Positions 19,712-30,770 are shown, counted from the stretch's first letter. The stretch: DNA of 64,000 nucleotides from Phoma sp. XZ068 (GCA_004835665.1 RBKR01000004.1:1736001-1800000); one strand, 5' to 3'. Numbers and translations: made by a program. Notes: generated by a model not told the origin, from the letters alone.

Positions 19712-20047
19712 TTGAGAGGGTTAGATGGTGTTTATTTGGATGGGGCTAATTTCGGACGGGGGGATGTTGGTGGGAGAGCGGGGTGATGTCACTGAGCAGA
19801 TGATTGCTGCATTGGGTAAGTTTGCTCAGCTGTCGAATGCGGCATGGCCTTAGGATTCGGTTGGCGTGGCTGTTGAATGGCCTCCGCTGAGTGAGTATAT
19901 ACACAGAGTTTGACAGGCGGCAAAGTACACATGTTGGGTTTGGAAATGATATTTTATTTTATCTTAACTCATTTTTCCGTTACTCATGAAGCGTTGCTCA
20001 TCGTTGGATGCATATAGATCCCTTGCGCCTGCAATGCTTTGACACTT
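19712..20047. other. Intergenic region, thioredoxin promoter side
   Basis: 336 bp between two minus-strand genes: 3' UTR of the lysyl-tRNA synthetase and promoter of the thioredoxin gene. No further signal. Confidence 0.5.
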
Positions 20048-22228
20048 TTACTTGTGGACTATGATTCTGTTAGAATTGATCAGGCAGTCGACCCTGGAAT
20101 GACTTACAGATGCCCTCCTCAGCCTTGGGGGTGATATCGACAACCTCAGCAGCAGTCTTCTTGGTCTCCTCAACATCCTTCATAAAGGGGAAGGTCAAAA
20201 CTTCCTTGATCGAGTAATGCTAAGGAAGGTTAGCAATTGTGCTCCAGTACTCGGCAATTGCCGGACAATTTCAAAACTTACATCAGTCAAGAACATGACC
20301 AATCGGTCAATTCCCATACCCCAACCACCTGTAGGTGGCAGTCCGTACTCGAGCGCCTGGCAGAAGGTCTCGTCGATGAGCTGTGCCTCGTCGTCACCCT
20401 GCGACTTCTGGTTGGCCTGCTCCTCGAAACGCAGACGCTGGTCGAAGGGGTCGTTCAACTCGGTGTAGGCGTTGCAGATCTCCTTCTTGCAGACGAAGGC
20501 CTCGAAACGCTCGCAGAGACCGGGGATGTCGCGGTGGTACTTGGCCAACGGGCTCATGACCTCGGGGTGTCCACTTTGGCCTTGTTAGCATATTTCAAGC
20601 AAAATCGAGGTAGGTACTTACACAATGAAGGTAGGGTTGATGGCGGTCTCTTCAATGTACTCGCCGACAAGCTTGTCAATCATCCTGGCGTTGGTGCGGG
20701 GTTCTGAGCACTGCACGTTCATCTTCTGGAGAACGTTCTTGAGGAACTGGTTGGTATCTGTGGTGTGCAGCTCGTTCGCGGGAGGGAACTTCTCGCCGGT
20801 GGCCTCCTCAAGCGCAGGGATCATGTTTACTCTCCGCCATGGTCTGGCCCAGTTAACCTTGTACTCCTCTCCGCTCTGTGTGTGGTAGACTGTCTCGTAG
20901 CTGCCCTTAACCTTGAAGACAAGCTCACTGACAAGCTCCTCGGTCATGTTCAACACATCCTCGTAGTCGGCGTAGGCCATGTAGAACTCGCATGTGGTGA
21001 ACTCGGGGTTGTGGGTCAGATCGATACCCTCGTTACGGAACTGGCGACCAATTTCGTACACCCTGTCGAGACCACCAACGACAAGCTCCTTCAAGTAGAG
21101 CTCGGGCGCAATACGGAGGAAGAGCTCCATGTCCAACTCGTTGTGGTGTGTCTTGAATGGTCGTGCAGTAGCACCGCCAGCAATCTTGTTCATCATGGGT
21201 GTCTGGACTTCGAGGAAGTCGCGCTCGTCGAGGTACTGGCGGACGTACTTAACGATCCTAGAACGGGTGATAAAGGTCTCGCGGGTGGAGTCGTTCATGA
21301 TGAGGTCGAGGAAACGGTTGCGGTGTCTCTGTTCCTGGTCCTTGTAGCCGAAGTGCTCGGTGGGCAGCATCCTCAAGCAAGGTGTGAGGAGGATGACTTC
21401 TTGGGCGAAAACACTGAGATCGCCGCCGTCTGGACGGTTCTTGGGAGCGGTCACACCTAAAGGAAGGGTTAGTTTGGTCATAATAGTAGACTCATATGCA
21501 CAAACCTGGGTATCCAATGACACCAATGATATCTGTCAAGGTCAGCACATGTAATTGAGTTCGAGTTTTGCGCAATGCATACCTCCACGCTGGATGTTCT
21601 CGTGCTGCTTCTCGAAAGGAACATCGCCCTTTGCGTTCTGGAGCTGGCACATGACCTGGACGGTCTTGCCCTCGGCCTTGCAGACGTAGAAACGGAGCGC
21701 ATTGGACGCCGAGCGAATGCTCATGACGCGCAGACCGATCCTGACCTCAACATCCTGGGCCTCCTCACCCCTCTTCATATCCTTGTGGTCGAGGAGGAAG
21801 TGCGGCAGCCGGGTGGTGGCATGGAACTTGTGGGGGTAGCTAGGTCGCAGTCAGTCTCTGGATGGCATTAAGGTATAAGATTGACTGACGGGTTGGGGTC
21901 CTTGGTTGTTCGGAGGGCATTGATCTTGTTGCTTCGAATCTCGAAGTATTGCTGGCAGAATGTCAGGACTAAAGCAATTGGGACAATGCCGCAAGACACG
22001 CACGTTGGGGTTCAATTCCTCAACCGCCTCCTTCTTCTTGCCATCGGTCTTGGGGCGCTCCGGCAGCTTGGCGGCCTTTTCTGCCTTCTTCTTCTCCTGC
22101 TCGCGCTTCTTCTCGCGCCTCTTGAGCTCGCTCTTGCTAATCTTCTCGCCGGTGACAGGGTCGGTGTGGAGGTTCTCTGCGCTCTCGGGGGCAGCAGCAG
22201 GCTGCGCTGGTGGAGGGGCGTCGGCCAT
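20048..22228 (-). CDS. KRS1: Lysyl-tRNA synthetase, cytosolic (class II)
   Basis: Eight exons join in frame: 22228-22004, 21951-21890, 21839-21583, 21532-21506 (27 nt), 21456-20622, 20573-20282, 20219-20108 and 20058-20048 (11 nt); the product is 606 aa. Introns are 48-62 nt. A lysine-rich N-terminal helix (residues ~38-70) typical of eukaryotic LysRS precedes the OB-fold anticodon-binding domain (~100-195) and the class II catalytic core: motif 2 (~330-349, FRNEGID...EFTTCEFY) and motif 3 (~551-563, GWGMGIDRLVM). It charges tRNA-Lys with lysine using ATP. If the last intron is retained, an alternative C-terminus ending in DQF is made, so the exact tail (IFHK in the spliced form) is less certain. 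Confidence 0.95.
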
Positions 22229-22950
22229 GGCGTGTGTGTTTGGATTTGCTGTGATCGTGTGCTGGTGGTAGGCGATTTCGCGAACAAAATGTATGGAGGG
22301 GAACAGTCATTGCCCCGCCAAATCGCACTAGCAAGCATAGCGCAGAACACTGACTCTTCTCCACAATGCATCTCAATGTCACCCAAGACACATCCTGTAC
22401 CATTTCGTCGGTAAATCCTTCATGCATTGTTGGAAACATGATCTGCTGCACATGTTCACTGTTTGGTGATTATATGTGCTTGATGATTCTTCAGAAATGC
22501 TCTCAACCGCTCAGCATCAAAACCGTGTACACTTTTTCAACCGCCTGAATCTCTGACCTTCAACGTCTTTTCAACGAACCCAAATCCTAGATTCCGTCCG
22601 GTCGGGTCACTCACAGTGTTGCTCACCAACATCGAATTTTCTTTGTCAATCTTGAGTCACACGGTGCTTGTTCTATGTCACCTTCTTCAAACAGCGCACG
22701 AGTCATTGTTCCAGCATCATGTGTGCATGGCAATCCTATCATTTGCTTGATGATTTCCCTTTCCAGACGATCAGAATCCTTCAGGCATACGAACATTCGT
22801 TTCACTTTACAGGGACGGGCGCATAAACGGTTGATTTTACCACGAATTACGACAGACACTGACGTTTCGTCATTCATTCATCCTCTACCTAATCCTTCCT
22901 GATTACTATATTACGACATTGATTTATTTCAAATCTAAAATCTACTTCAA
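22229..22950. other. Divergent intergenic region
   Basis: 722 bp between the LysRS start and the coiled-coil gene. It should hold both promoters. No conserved element recognised. Confidence 0.5.
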
Positions 22951-24866
22951 ATGCAAGAGCCTCCCGAGACACGCAGTTATGCCGGGCGCATCGCCGATAG
23001 GGTTCAGCGCTGGAGACCTGGTCGTCTCGAAGAACCACAGCTACCTCTTGACAATGACGCCGAGAGTCTGGCAAGAAAAGATCAACTAATCAAAGGCCAG
23101 TATGATGCATCAACGAATGGGCAGCTCAGAATAGGAGGCTTAGTAGAATGCACAAGTTCGAGCAAGGACACCGGTTCCGGCTTGAAAACGAGGTAGCGAA
23201 CCTATCTCGACAAGTCCGAAAGTACAGGACACAGCTTGAGCAGAGCAAGGATGCAAGTGAGTGGCAAGAAATGTGCCGAACGCAACAACAGCAGATCAAC
23301 ACCCTACGAAACGAGAAGAAAGCCCTCGATCTCACCGTTGCCCTACATAACCGTACTATCAAAACCCTAGAAGATCAGGTCCAACGCAAGGAGGAAGAAA
23401 TCACAACCCGGCGAGGTGAGATATCATACCTTGAGACCGAAAACCTTCGTCTTAAGGACGATGTGGTTGCAAAAGAAACCCAGCACCGTCACGAAGATGA
23501 CGAAACTGCTAATTACTACAGGACGAAACTTGCCCCCTTCGAGCGTGCCATTGAAATCCTGCACGACCTCGCGGAGCAGGATGTTGAGGCGCTGAGTATA
23601 GCCGCTTACTTTGCTCAGGCCTTGAAGCTTAGCGGGCTGCAACTCTGCACGATAGGTATTGACGAGAGCCGCGCTGACGTGTTGTTTCAGTTCGTGCGCA
23701 GTGGCTACTCCTCATATGCAGCCATTCAGCTCCACATGTCTGGCCGTGGCTTTCGTTATAGGGGAGATCAACCAGTCTCCGTACACATTCCCGTGCTTGA
23801 TCTAACACCTCCTACAGTGCGGTGTTTGGAACCTGCAGTACCGGTGGTGTATCCAATATCTTTCATACAGGAACCGACACGACAACCACCGATACTACAA
23901 CTACCGGCCCTACAAACACCGCCGCCGCTACAGCAACCGCCACCTACCCATCCCTTTTCCCTCCCTCCCCTGCCTAACCCAACTCAAGCCAACACCACTC
24001 AAGCCAACACCCTCGCATCCCCTGAACCCCCCTTTCCCCACGCTATAATGAACACCCGCCACGACAAACTCAACATGGAATCCCCCTTCGCCGTCGACAT
24101 CTTCGGCACCTACCTCGACCCCGAAGAAGCCAAGCGCGCGGAGGTCAAGATCGGGAAGTGGGAGCGAAAAATGAAGAATTGGGAGAAAGCGCAGAAAAAT
24201 GGTAACGGCAGGGAGGGTGGGCAAGGAGTTGGGTATGTGAATGATGGGGTAGTATCCTCTGGTGCTGCTTCTGGTTCTGGTGCTGCTTCTGGTTCTGGTG
24301 CTGCTTCTGGCTCTGGCTCTATCTCTAGCTCTGGCTCTATTTCTAGCTCTGGCTCTATTTCTAGCTCTGGCTCTAGCTCTAGCTCTGGCTCTGAAGCTGC
24401 CGCGTTAAACGGCTGGCAAGCATTCCTCTCCTCATCCGCCACCACCACCGCCGCCAAACAACCACCATCCGGACCTAAACTAGATCCAAATGGACAGCAA
24501 TACGCTAATTTCAGCATGTTCAACGCTACATCCCAGTCCACAAATCCCGACTCGCAGAACCACGCTTCACCGTCGGCCGTGATACAACATGCACAGCCAG
24601 CCCAGCCAGCACAATTCCAACCCCCCTTCGCGCAGCCGCCGAGTATAGCTTCGCCAATGGCGCTGGATTCACCGTTGCAAAATCCTTCTACGTTCGTCAG
24701 TCCGTTTGCGCATTTGGCTGTATCTTCACCAAGGCAGAATCAGAATCAGAATCAGAATCAGAATCAGAATCAGAATCAGAACCACAACCAGTATCAGCAG
24801 AGTTCGATAGGTGCAGCGCAGCAAAACTACCGCGGGAGGACATACGATGAGGACATGGATATATGA
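22951..24866 (+). CDS. Coiled-coil and low-complexity protein, apparent frameshift near the start
   Basis: Not recognised. The long frame opens just after a stop at 23103-23105 and runs to 24866; its first ATG is 23148 (572 aa). Codons before that ATG (NEWAAQNRRLSR) also look coding, and an ATG frame at 22951-23196 (MQEPPETRSYAGRI...KDQLIKGQYDA) seems to be its natural N-terminus, one base out of phase. Thus a small indel near 23103-23118, or an atypical intron, probably interrupts the gene. The long frame has a coiled coil (residues ~1-115), an ordered part (~130-230, with ILHDLAEQDVEALSIAAYFAQAL), then Pro-rich, Ser/Gly-repeat and Gln/Asn-repeat regions. The role is unknown; the first part resembles fungal coiled-coil proteins only in general make-up. 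Confidence 0.65.
24256..24394. repeat. 18-bp and 6-bp tandem repeat coding Ser/Gly/Ala
   Basis: Three 18-bp units encode SGAASG, then units encoding SGSISS, then Ser-rich hexamers. It lies in frame within the coiled-coil gene. The opposite strand is also open here, reading Glu/Pro/Leu and Glu/Pro/Ala repeats. Confidence 0.85.
24735..24780. repeat. Hexanucleotide microsatellite (CAGAAT)7
   Basis: Seven perfect CAGAAT units (24735-24776) plus a partial one, encoding alternating Gln and Asn near the C-terminus of the coiled-coil protein. Being a multiple of three, length change alters repeat number without breaking the frame. Confidence 0.9.
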
Positions 24867-25218
24867 TATCTGCTCGTGGCGCTGCTGTACGGCTGGCTGG
24901 GAGAGTAATGTGATTGAAGTGATTGATTGAAGGGGATGGAGTAAGTATTTTGGGTGTGGAGGGGAGAGGTGAAGAGAGTGGGGAAATGGAGATGGAGTGT
25001 ATATGTCTTCAATGAAGATTTCGTAGGGAAAGATTTAGTAAGGAAAGATTTGGTGAGTGAGAAGACTTGACAACTTCACAACCAACCGCCGCCCACAACA
25101 CGCAATTCGCCATCGGTCAAGCCACCCAGCACAACACACAATATAACTAATCAATTCAAACTCCAAACACAAACGCTGCAATGTCTCTCATAATCATAAT
25201 GGTATGGTATCAAATTAA
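24867..25218. other. Convergent intergenic region
   Basis: 352 bp between convergent genes, probably both 3' UTRs. It contains a short repeat GTAGGGAAAGATTT / GTAAGGAAAGATTT near 25022-25054; nothing else. Confidence 0.5.
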
Positions 25219-27582
25219 CTACCCCTCAGTCCTCAAAACACCACTGCCCGTCCGAATATCAAATTCCACCCACCGACTTCGCCCCTCCCGCCCTTTACTC
25301 CCGCGACTCGCATCTACGGGCCCTGGGTTCATAACCGTGCAGCCGCAGTACTTGACGACGAAGGGCGGGGCCTCGGCGTCCGCGAGCACAAGACTCGTCG
25401 GTAGCGGGTACAACCCCAGTGCGTGGGCAAAGTCCCAGTGCAGTGGGCGCGCACTCAGCGGGAAGGGGGAGAGATGGGACTGTGAGAGGATGGTGCGTGT
25501 GAGTGCGCGGGCGGTGGCGGTGGCGGTGTCGACGGGGGGTTCGGGGTGGGGCTGGATGGTCTGGGGAGGGGGGAGGTCGATGTCCATGGCCTCGTTTACG
25601 TCGTGGGAGGGCGCGAAGGGCATTTCGTCGTCGTCGTCCGGTTGGGGTTTGGGGAAGCGGATTGCCGTGCGGTGGAGTCGGCCGGCTAGGTCGTCGCGCA
25701 GGATTGCCATTTCGCCCTTGACGCCGAACCAGGATAGTCGGGATGGGTTGGAGGTCCAGAAGACTTCGCCTTCTTTCCCTTTTGCTCGCCCGCTGCCCCA
25801 GACTTCGCGGTTTGCTTCCGCCACCACTCGTCTTATTCTGTTCGTGAAGAGAGCCGGGACGGGTTTGCGGGGGAGTGGTGTTGCAGCACCCGCAGAGAAG
25901 GCACTGGGCCAGGCGTCGTTGTCGCCCGGTACAAAAACAAGAGATGTGTGTGCAATCAGGGGCTGGAAGTCTGACAATACACTTGCCAGGGCGTCAAAGT
26001 GCTCTTTGTATTCTATGCTGCCGGCACCGGGGACGCCGGCGAGTGTTGCCTTGGAGGAGAAGTTGCCCATGAGGATGATGGCGAGGGGGTAGACTGGGTT
26101 TGGGTTTGATGTGGAAGGTGAGTATGTGCGGAGGAGGGTGCGGAGGGCGGAGAGCGTAGAGGGTGTGTCGAGGTGGAGGTCTGAGGCGATGAGAATGTTG
26201 TGTGATGCGGTGGAGGTGAGGAGGTTGGTGGCTATGCGGTTCATGCGCGAGCCTGTCGCACGTTGGGAGCCGACACCGAGGAAGTCGGTCCAGCCGAATG
26301 CTGGGCCTTGGAGAGTGCTTTTGTCGATTTCGTCGGTGCCGCCTAGGGTTGCTGTCCGTCGCTCAGACGGGGGATGGCCGACAGAGAAGGCGAGGAACTT
26401 GCCCCCTATTGTGCCGCCAATGCCTCCTGTGCCTCCCAGGTTGGACGACCCGACGCCGTGGTCTTCTTCGTAGCTTCCATCGACGAGGACGATCATGCCA
26501 GGAGCAAAGTATGCGCCGTTCTCTGGGATGGGTCGTGCATGCTGGATGTCTAGAGCTATTGTTCCGGTGAGATCGGAGAGTGAAAGTGCTCCTGTTGGCG
26601 AGACGACGAGCATACCCAGAAGCAAATGTGTGCTCCCTGTCCGGCCGAGCAGATTGGCGATGGGTGTGATGCTGTTTGTCTGCGAGGTAGCAATAGATCC
26701 AGTCCTGTTTAGGGTTGCTGATCGAGCGGTGCTGAAGGTGGGTGTCTGGAAGGTTTCGTTGCGCAGAACACGCTGGTGGACGATGTGGTAGCGTTGTCGA
26801 AAGAGCTCAGTCTTGTGCGAGGGAGGGGGAAATAGGGATGGTTTCGAGGCAGACCTGTGATGTTAGCAAGACATGTGTATGGATGAGACGGCAACTCACT
26901 TCTCAAAGTGTCTTTGCGAGACATTATATACGTGCTTCGGCTGGTCAAAGGCGCCAATGACCTTGAGCCACTCGCGCGGGTCCTGCAGCAGCTCCTCGTC
27001 GTCGTCCTTGTCTTGGACGTCCAGACTCGACATGCCAAAGCTCGAGGTGGCGTCCAGCGGCGGGCGAGTCGGCAGGGCAGTCTGCTCAGCGCCAAAGTGG
27101 AAGCTGTTCTGCCTGCCCAGACTCGAGCCCTGGGTGACTCTCCCGCCCTCCATGGCGCCCTCGAGCGTGCGCAGGATGCCCTTGAAGACGTCCTTGTCGC
27201 CCTCGACAATGACCTGGCCGCCGCACTTCTTCCAGCTCTTGGCGACCTCCTCCAGCACCTTCTCGGCGAGACCCTCCTCGCGCCATCCTGAGCCGCAGTG
27301 CTTGCCGATGAAGGTTGCCAGTGCCTGGAGGGCCGATGAGGTGAGGGTGAGGTTGTGTTTCTTGGTGAAGGTGCGAAAGGCAAGCGGGCGGAGGGTGGCG
27401 GGCGGCAGCAGTATGGGCAGGACGGTGGGCTTGGGCTTGGGCGCAAGAGCTGGCGGGGCGCGAATGGGTGCAGTTCCGCGGGGGTGGATGGGGTGGACGG
27501 GCGTGCCGAATGCGGGCGACGACGAGGGGATTGGGTTTGCTGGCACCGCCGAGGGCTTGTCTGGTCGTCGTGCGGTCGCCAT
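25219..27582 (-). CDS. DPB2: DNA polymerase epsilon subunit B
   Basis: Exons 27582-26900 and 26854-25219 (45-nt GT-AG intron) join over 773 codons, 772 aa, in the range of fungal Dpb2. The N-terminus is Pro-rich, followed by a helical DPOE2N-like part (residues ~75-145). The C-terminal half is the OB fold plus the inactive calcineurin-like phosphoesterase fold of B subunits: GMLVVSPTGALSLSDLTG (~308-325), ASDLHLD (~451-457), MGNFSS (~490-495), PGDNDAW (~537-543), and the C-terminal PPFVVKYCGCTVMNPG. It is an essential non-catalytic partner of Pol2 at the leading-strand fork and in CMG/GINS contact. It shares a 254-bp promoter with a histone-chaperone gene and a MluI cell-cycle box. Confidence 0.93.
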
Positions 27583-27836
27583 GTTGTGTTGTTCTGGCTG
27601 TGCGTGTTTGGACGGACGCTGCCAAATGTCCGTTTCGAGGCTTAATTGATCTTGTCGACGCGCCTACGCGACGCGTCTCGCGTGACGCTAGCACTCCCGC
27701 CAAAGAGCTTTCCCGCGGCTCACCAGCAGTCAACAACACCAGCACACCAACACTGCGTCAATTAATTGCCTCTAAATACTTGATTGGCAGTCGCATACAC
27801 TTCACAAACACACTGCAAGCTCTACACCCCCACACC
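27583..27836. promoter_or_regulatory. Bidirectional promoter DPB2 / NASP-type chaperone
   Basis: Only 254 bp separate the start codons of two S-phase genes. The middle holds GC-rich dyads around ACGCGT (27671-27676) and TTTCCCGC (27709-27716). Confidence 0.65.
27671..27676. promoter_or_regulatory. MluI cell-cycle box (MCB) ACGCGT
   Basis: Exact ACGCGT within GCGACGCGTCTCGCG, 89 bp from the DPB2 ATG and 161 bp from the chaperone ATG. In yeasts MBF binds this element and drives G1/S genes. A 6-mer alone is common by chance; its place between two replication-linked genes is what makes it credible. Confidence 0.5.
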
Positions 27837-29207
27837 ATGGCCGAGCCGACCAACGACCCGCTCGCGACCGTCGCCGAGGCCGAGGAGCTGCCCAAGACGA
27901 AGGAGAAGCTCGACGAGCTCACACAGGCCGCCTCGCTGCAGTACTCGCTCAAGAACTTCTCCGCCGCCGCCGACCACTATGCCGACGCCGTCGAGATCCA
28001 GGCCGAGCTCAACGGCGAGATGGCCCCAGAGAACGCCGAGCTGCTCTTCTACTACGGCCGCGCCCTGTACAAGGTCGCCGTCGCAAAGAGCGACGTCCTA
28101 GGCAACAAGGTCGCCCAGGAAGACCAGAAGAAGAAAAAGGCCAAGAAGGAGGTCAAGGCGGAAGCATCCAGCGCCGCAGCCAATGGCGCAAAGACAGAGC
28201 CCAAGGAAGAGACGACGACGCCGAAACCTGCCTCCACTTACTTCCAACTCACCGGCGACGAGAACTGGGACGACTCGGATGATGACGAAGGTGAGGACGC
28301 CGACGCCGAGCAGGAAGAAGAGGAAGACGACTTTGGCAACGCCTACGAGACCTTTGAGCTCGCCCGCGTCCTCTACCAGAAGCAGCTCGACGCCCAGTCC
28401 GATTCTACATCGACAGACAAGGGCAAAGGCCCTGCGACACTCTCCCCCAGCGAGCGCGCCATCAAGGAGAAGATTGCAGACTGTCACGGCTTCCTTGTCG
28501 ACATCTCCCTCGAGAATGAGCGCTTCCACGATGCCGTTGCCGACGCCCGCTCCTCGCTCGCTCTACAAGAAGGGCTGAACCCCTTCGAGCATGAGAACGT
28601 CACAGAGTCGCACTACTCGCTTTCTCTAGCGCTGGAGTTCGCCTCCGTCAGCAAACTCCGCGAAGACCAAGTCGACGCCGAGCGCCAACAAGACACAACC
28701 GCAAAATCTCAGGCCGAGGAAGACAAGGACGGCATCAACTGGGAGCTGAGAAACGAGGCCGCAAAACACACCGAGCTCGCAATTCAGAGTCTACAAGCCC
28801 GCTTAACCAAGGAAGAAGCAGCCCTCACCGGCCCCACCCTCACCGACGCACAAAAGAAGGAGAAAAGAGCAGTCATCGAAGACAAAAAAGCCATGCTGGA
28901 AGAACTCCAAGGCCGCCTCAAAGACCTCAAACTCGACCCCACAAAGCAAGACTACGACTCCATTGACCCGTCCGTCGTCCAGGGCCTATTTGGCAGTCTC
29001 CTCGGCGCAGATGCAGCCACGCAAAAGGCGAAGCTGGCCGAGGCGACAAAGTCCGCAAACGACGTGAGTCAGGTTGTCAGGAAGAAGGCGAAGCCCGCGC
29101 CGGCGCCTCCTGCACAAAAAGCTGCTGAAGAAGGCAAGGGGAAGAGGAAGTTGGATGTTGTTGATGAGGCGAGTGGGAAGAGGTCGAGGACTGAAGAGCC
29201 GGTGTGA
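27837..29207 (+). CDS. NASP/Hif1/Sim3-family histone chaperone (SHNi-TPR)
   Basis: Intronless; the ATG at 27837 (ACCATGG) gives 456 aa, although the frame is open further upstream into the promoter. An N-terminal TPR (LTQAASLQYSLKNFSAAADHYADAVEIQAEL, ~28-58, with ENAELLFYYGRALYKVAVA) is followed by a Lys-rich insert, an acidic stretch (~141-165) that interrupts the second TPR as in NASP, the TPR/SHNi region (NAYETFELARVLYQKQL; ERFHDAVADARSSLAL; later NEAAKHTELAIQSLQARL) and a basic, probable nuclear-localisation tail (GKRKLDVVDEASGKRSR). The family binds H3-H4 (or H3 alone) and hands it to Hat1 and deposition factors. Sharing a promoter with DPB2 fits S-phase expression. Confidence 0.9.
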   Translation: MAEPTNDPLATVAEAEELPKTKEKLDELTQAASLQYSLKNFSAAADHYADAVEIQAELNGEMAPENAELLFYYGRALYKVAVAKSDVLGNKVAQEDQKKKKAKKEVKAEASSAAANGAKTEPKEETTTPKPASTYFQLTGDENWDDSDDDEGEDADAEQEEEEDDFGNAYETFELARVLYQKQLDAQSDSTSTDKGKGPATLSPSERAIKEKIADCHGFLVDISLENERFHDAVADARSSLALQEGLNPFEHENVTESHYSLSLALEFASVSKLREDQVDAERQQDTTAKSQAEEDKDGINWELRNEAAKHTELAIQSLQARLTKEEAALTGPTLTDAQKKEKRAVIEDKKAMLEELQGRLKDLKLDPTKQDYDSIDPSVVQGLFGSLLGADAATQKAKLAEATKSANDVSQVVRKKAKPAPAPPAQKAAEEGKGKRKLDVVDEASGKRSRTEEPV

Positions 29208-29693
29208 ACCTTACTTTGAGACTGCAGTCGTGTAGAATTTTGTTCTTGTCGAGTTGTAGGATACCTTTTGCGTCGATATGGATACCTAAAAGCACGGGCG
29301 TGGCGTTGGTAGAGTGATGAATTAAACGATTAGCTGCACATATCCTTCTTCCTCTCAAAGAATCCGGATCTCGTGATAATTAGTAGTCTCAGCGTACTCG
29401 CCAACATAAGTTCTATGAATGACTGGCCCTGGCTTAAGCAATATCTATAATTACTCATCTTGATACGAGGAGCCAACGACGAGGAAAAAAAGGGGAAAGA
29501 CGAGAATATGTATAATTATAGATCCAACCACGCCTCGCTCAACCCACATACATCATCGAAGAGACATTAAATATCAATAGCAGCGCCACGTAAACTTACA
29601 AGAGTGTCCGCCCGACCGATTCCCAGACACGTGCTTTTGATTGAAAGGACTCATCACAGATCCTTCGCATACAACCCCTCGGATACAGGTCCT
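29208..29693. other. Convergent intergenic region
   Basis: 486 bp between convergent genes, presumably 3' UTRs; no other feature seen. Confidence 0.5.
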
Positions 29694-30770
29694 TCACAAA
29701 TACTTCTCAACCTGCTCATCACTCCACCTCCAAAACTGCTCTGCGGTGCCGCCTTCTTTGCTCGCGGCGGCGAGATCCTTGCGCAGCGGTGCGATGCGGC
29801 CGAAGGGGATGACTGTGCTTGTTAGCGACTATCAGGATAGTTAGTGTTATAAGTGTACTCACCCCATTCATTGCCCTTCAGCGCGCTCACGTCCGGCGAC
29901 AGGCCTGCGAAGAACTCCGTGTACGCGCCGTTTACGGCGGGATAGGTCATTAGGCTAACGAAGAGGGTGCCGATCCAGGAGAGGTGGCGTTGGAGTTCTG
30001 AGTCGAGGTTTCCAGGGTTGAGAGACTGTGTATGTATATCAGCCCTCATCCACGAGTAGTCAATAAGAGGCGGAGTAGAGAGGAAAACTCACAACACTAA
30101 CAATCCCCTCCTTCTCGTACAAATTCCTAAACTGCAGCGCGTGCAGCACGTTACCGGCTTTGCTGACGGAATACTTCTGGAATGCGAATTTGTCGCTCGA
30201 ATATGTCAGGTTTTTCATATCGACGCCGCCCTTTGGCGCGCCCGTCACCGCGCTCGATGACACCCACACCACGCGCACGCTCCCCGCGGGACTCGCCCGC
30301 GCAGTCTGAACAAGCAGCGGCGTAAGCGCCTTGGTGAATGCAAAATGACCCAGGCAATTCGTGCCGAGCTGCAATTCGTAGCCTTGCTTGGTGGTGCTGC
30401 CTTGCGGGGGCACCATGACGCCTGCGTTGTTGAACAGGACGTCTAGGCGTTTCTCTTTGGCGAGGAAGGCTTCGACGGCGGGCTTGATGGATTCCAGGTC
30501 TGCGAGCTCGAGGTGTAGGAACTCTAGACGGCCTTGGGAGTCTGGGTGGGATTCTTGGATCCAGGATATCGCTGCGGTAGCGCGGTCTTTGGAGCGCGCG
30601 GCGAGGTAGACGGTGCCATGGAGGGAATACAACAGGCGTGCGAGCTGTTTGCCTACGCCGGCGGATGCGCCGGTTACGATGAAGACTTTGTCTTTTAGTG
30701 AGCCGGCGGCGAGTTTGGACTCTGTGAAGGCCGGGGATGGCGGGAACGCTTGGGAGATCTGGTTGCCCAT
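29694..30770 (-). CDS. Short-chain dehydrogenase/reductase, retinol-dehydrogenase-like
   Basis: Exons 30770-30093, 30025-29863 and 29812-29694 give 319 aa with two GT-AG introns (67 and 50 nt). Classical SDR landmarks: NAD(P)-binding TGASAGVG (33-40), NNAG (114-117), a Ser of WVSSSAV (171-173), and the catalytic Y200-x3-K204 in YSVSK. The start was set at MGNQISQAF (30770) because it opens with MGxxxS, an N-myristoylation-type sequence; an in-frame ATG 60 nt upstream (30830) would add a 20-residue Thr-rich leader. The family reduces or oxidises hydroxy/keto groups of lipids or polyketides; the substrate is unknown. The C-terminal part (LDSELQRHLSWIGTLFVSLMTYPAVNGAYTEFFAGLSPD) is typical of fungal RDH-like SDRs. 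Confidence 0.9.

Noticed and set aside
20237..21460. Plus-strand open frames of 156 and 231 codons opposite the LysRS gene
   Set aside because: Antisense shadows of conserved class II synthetase exons.
25181..26092. 303-codon open frame on the plus strand opposite DPB2
   Set aside because: Mirror of the GC-rich DPB2 exon; the DPB2 frame carries all conserved motifs, this one none.
27709..27716. TTTCCCGC, an E2F-type site
   Set aside because: Ascomycetes lack E2F proteins and use MBF/SBF factors, so the match is not given a role.
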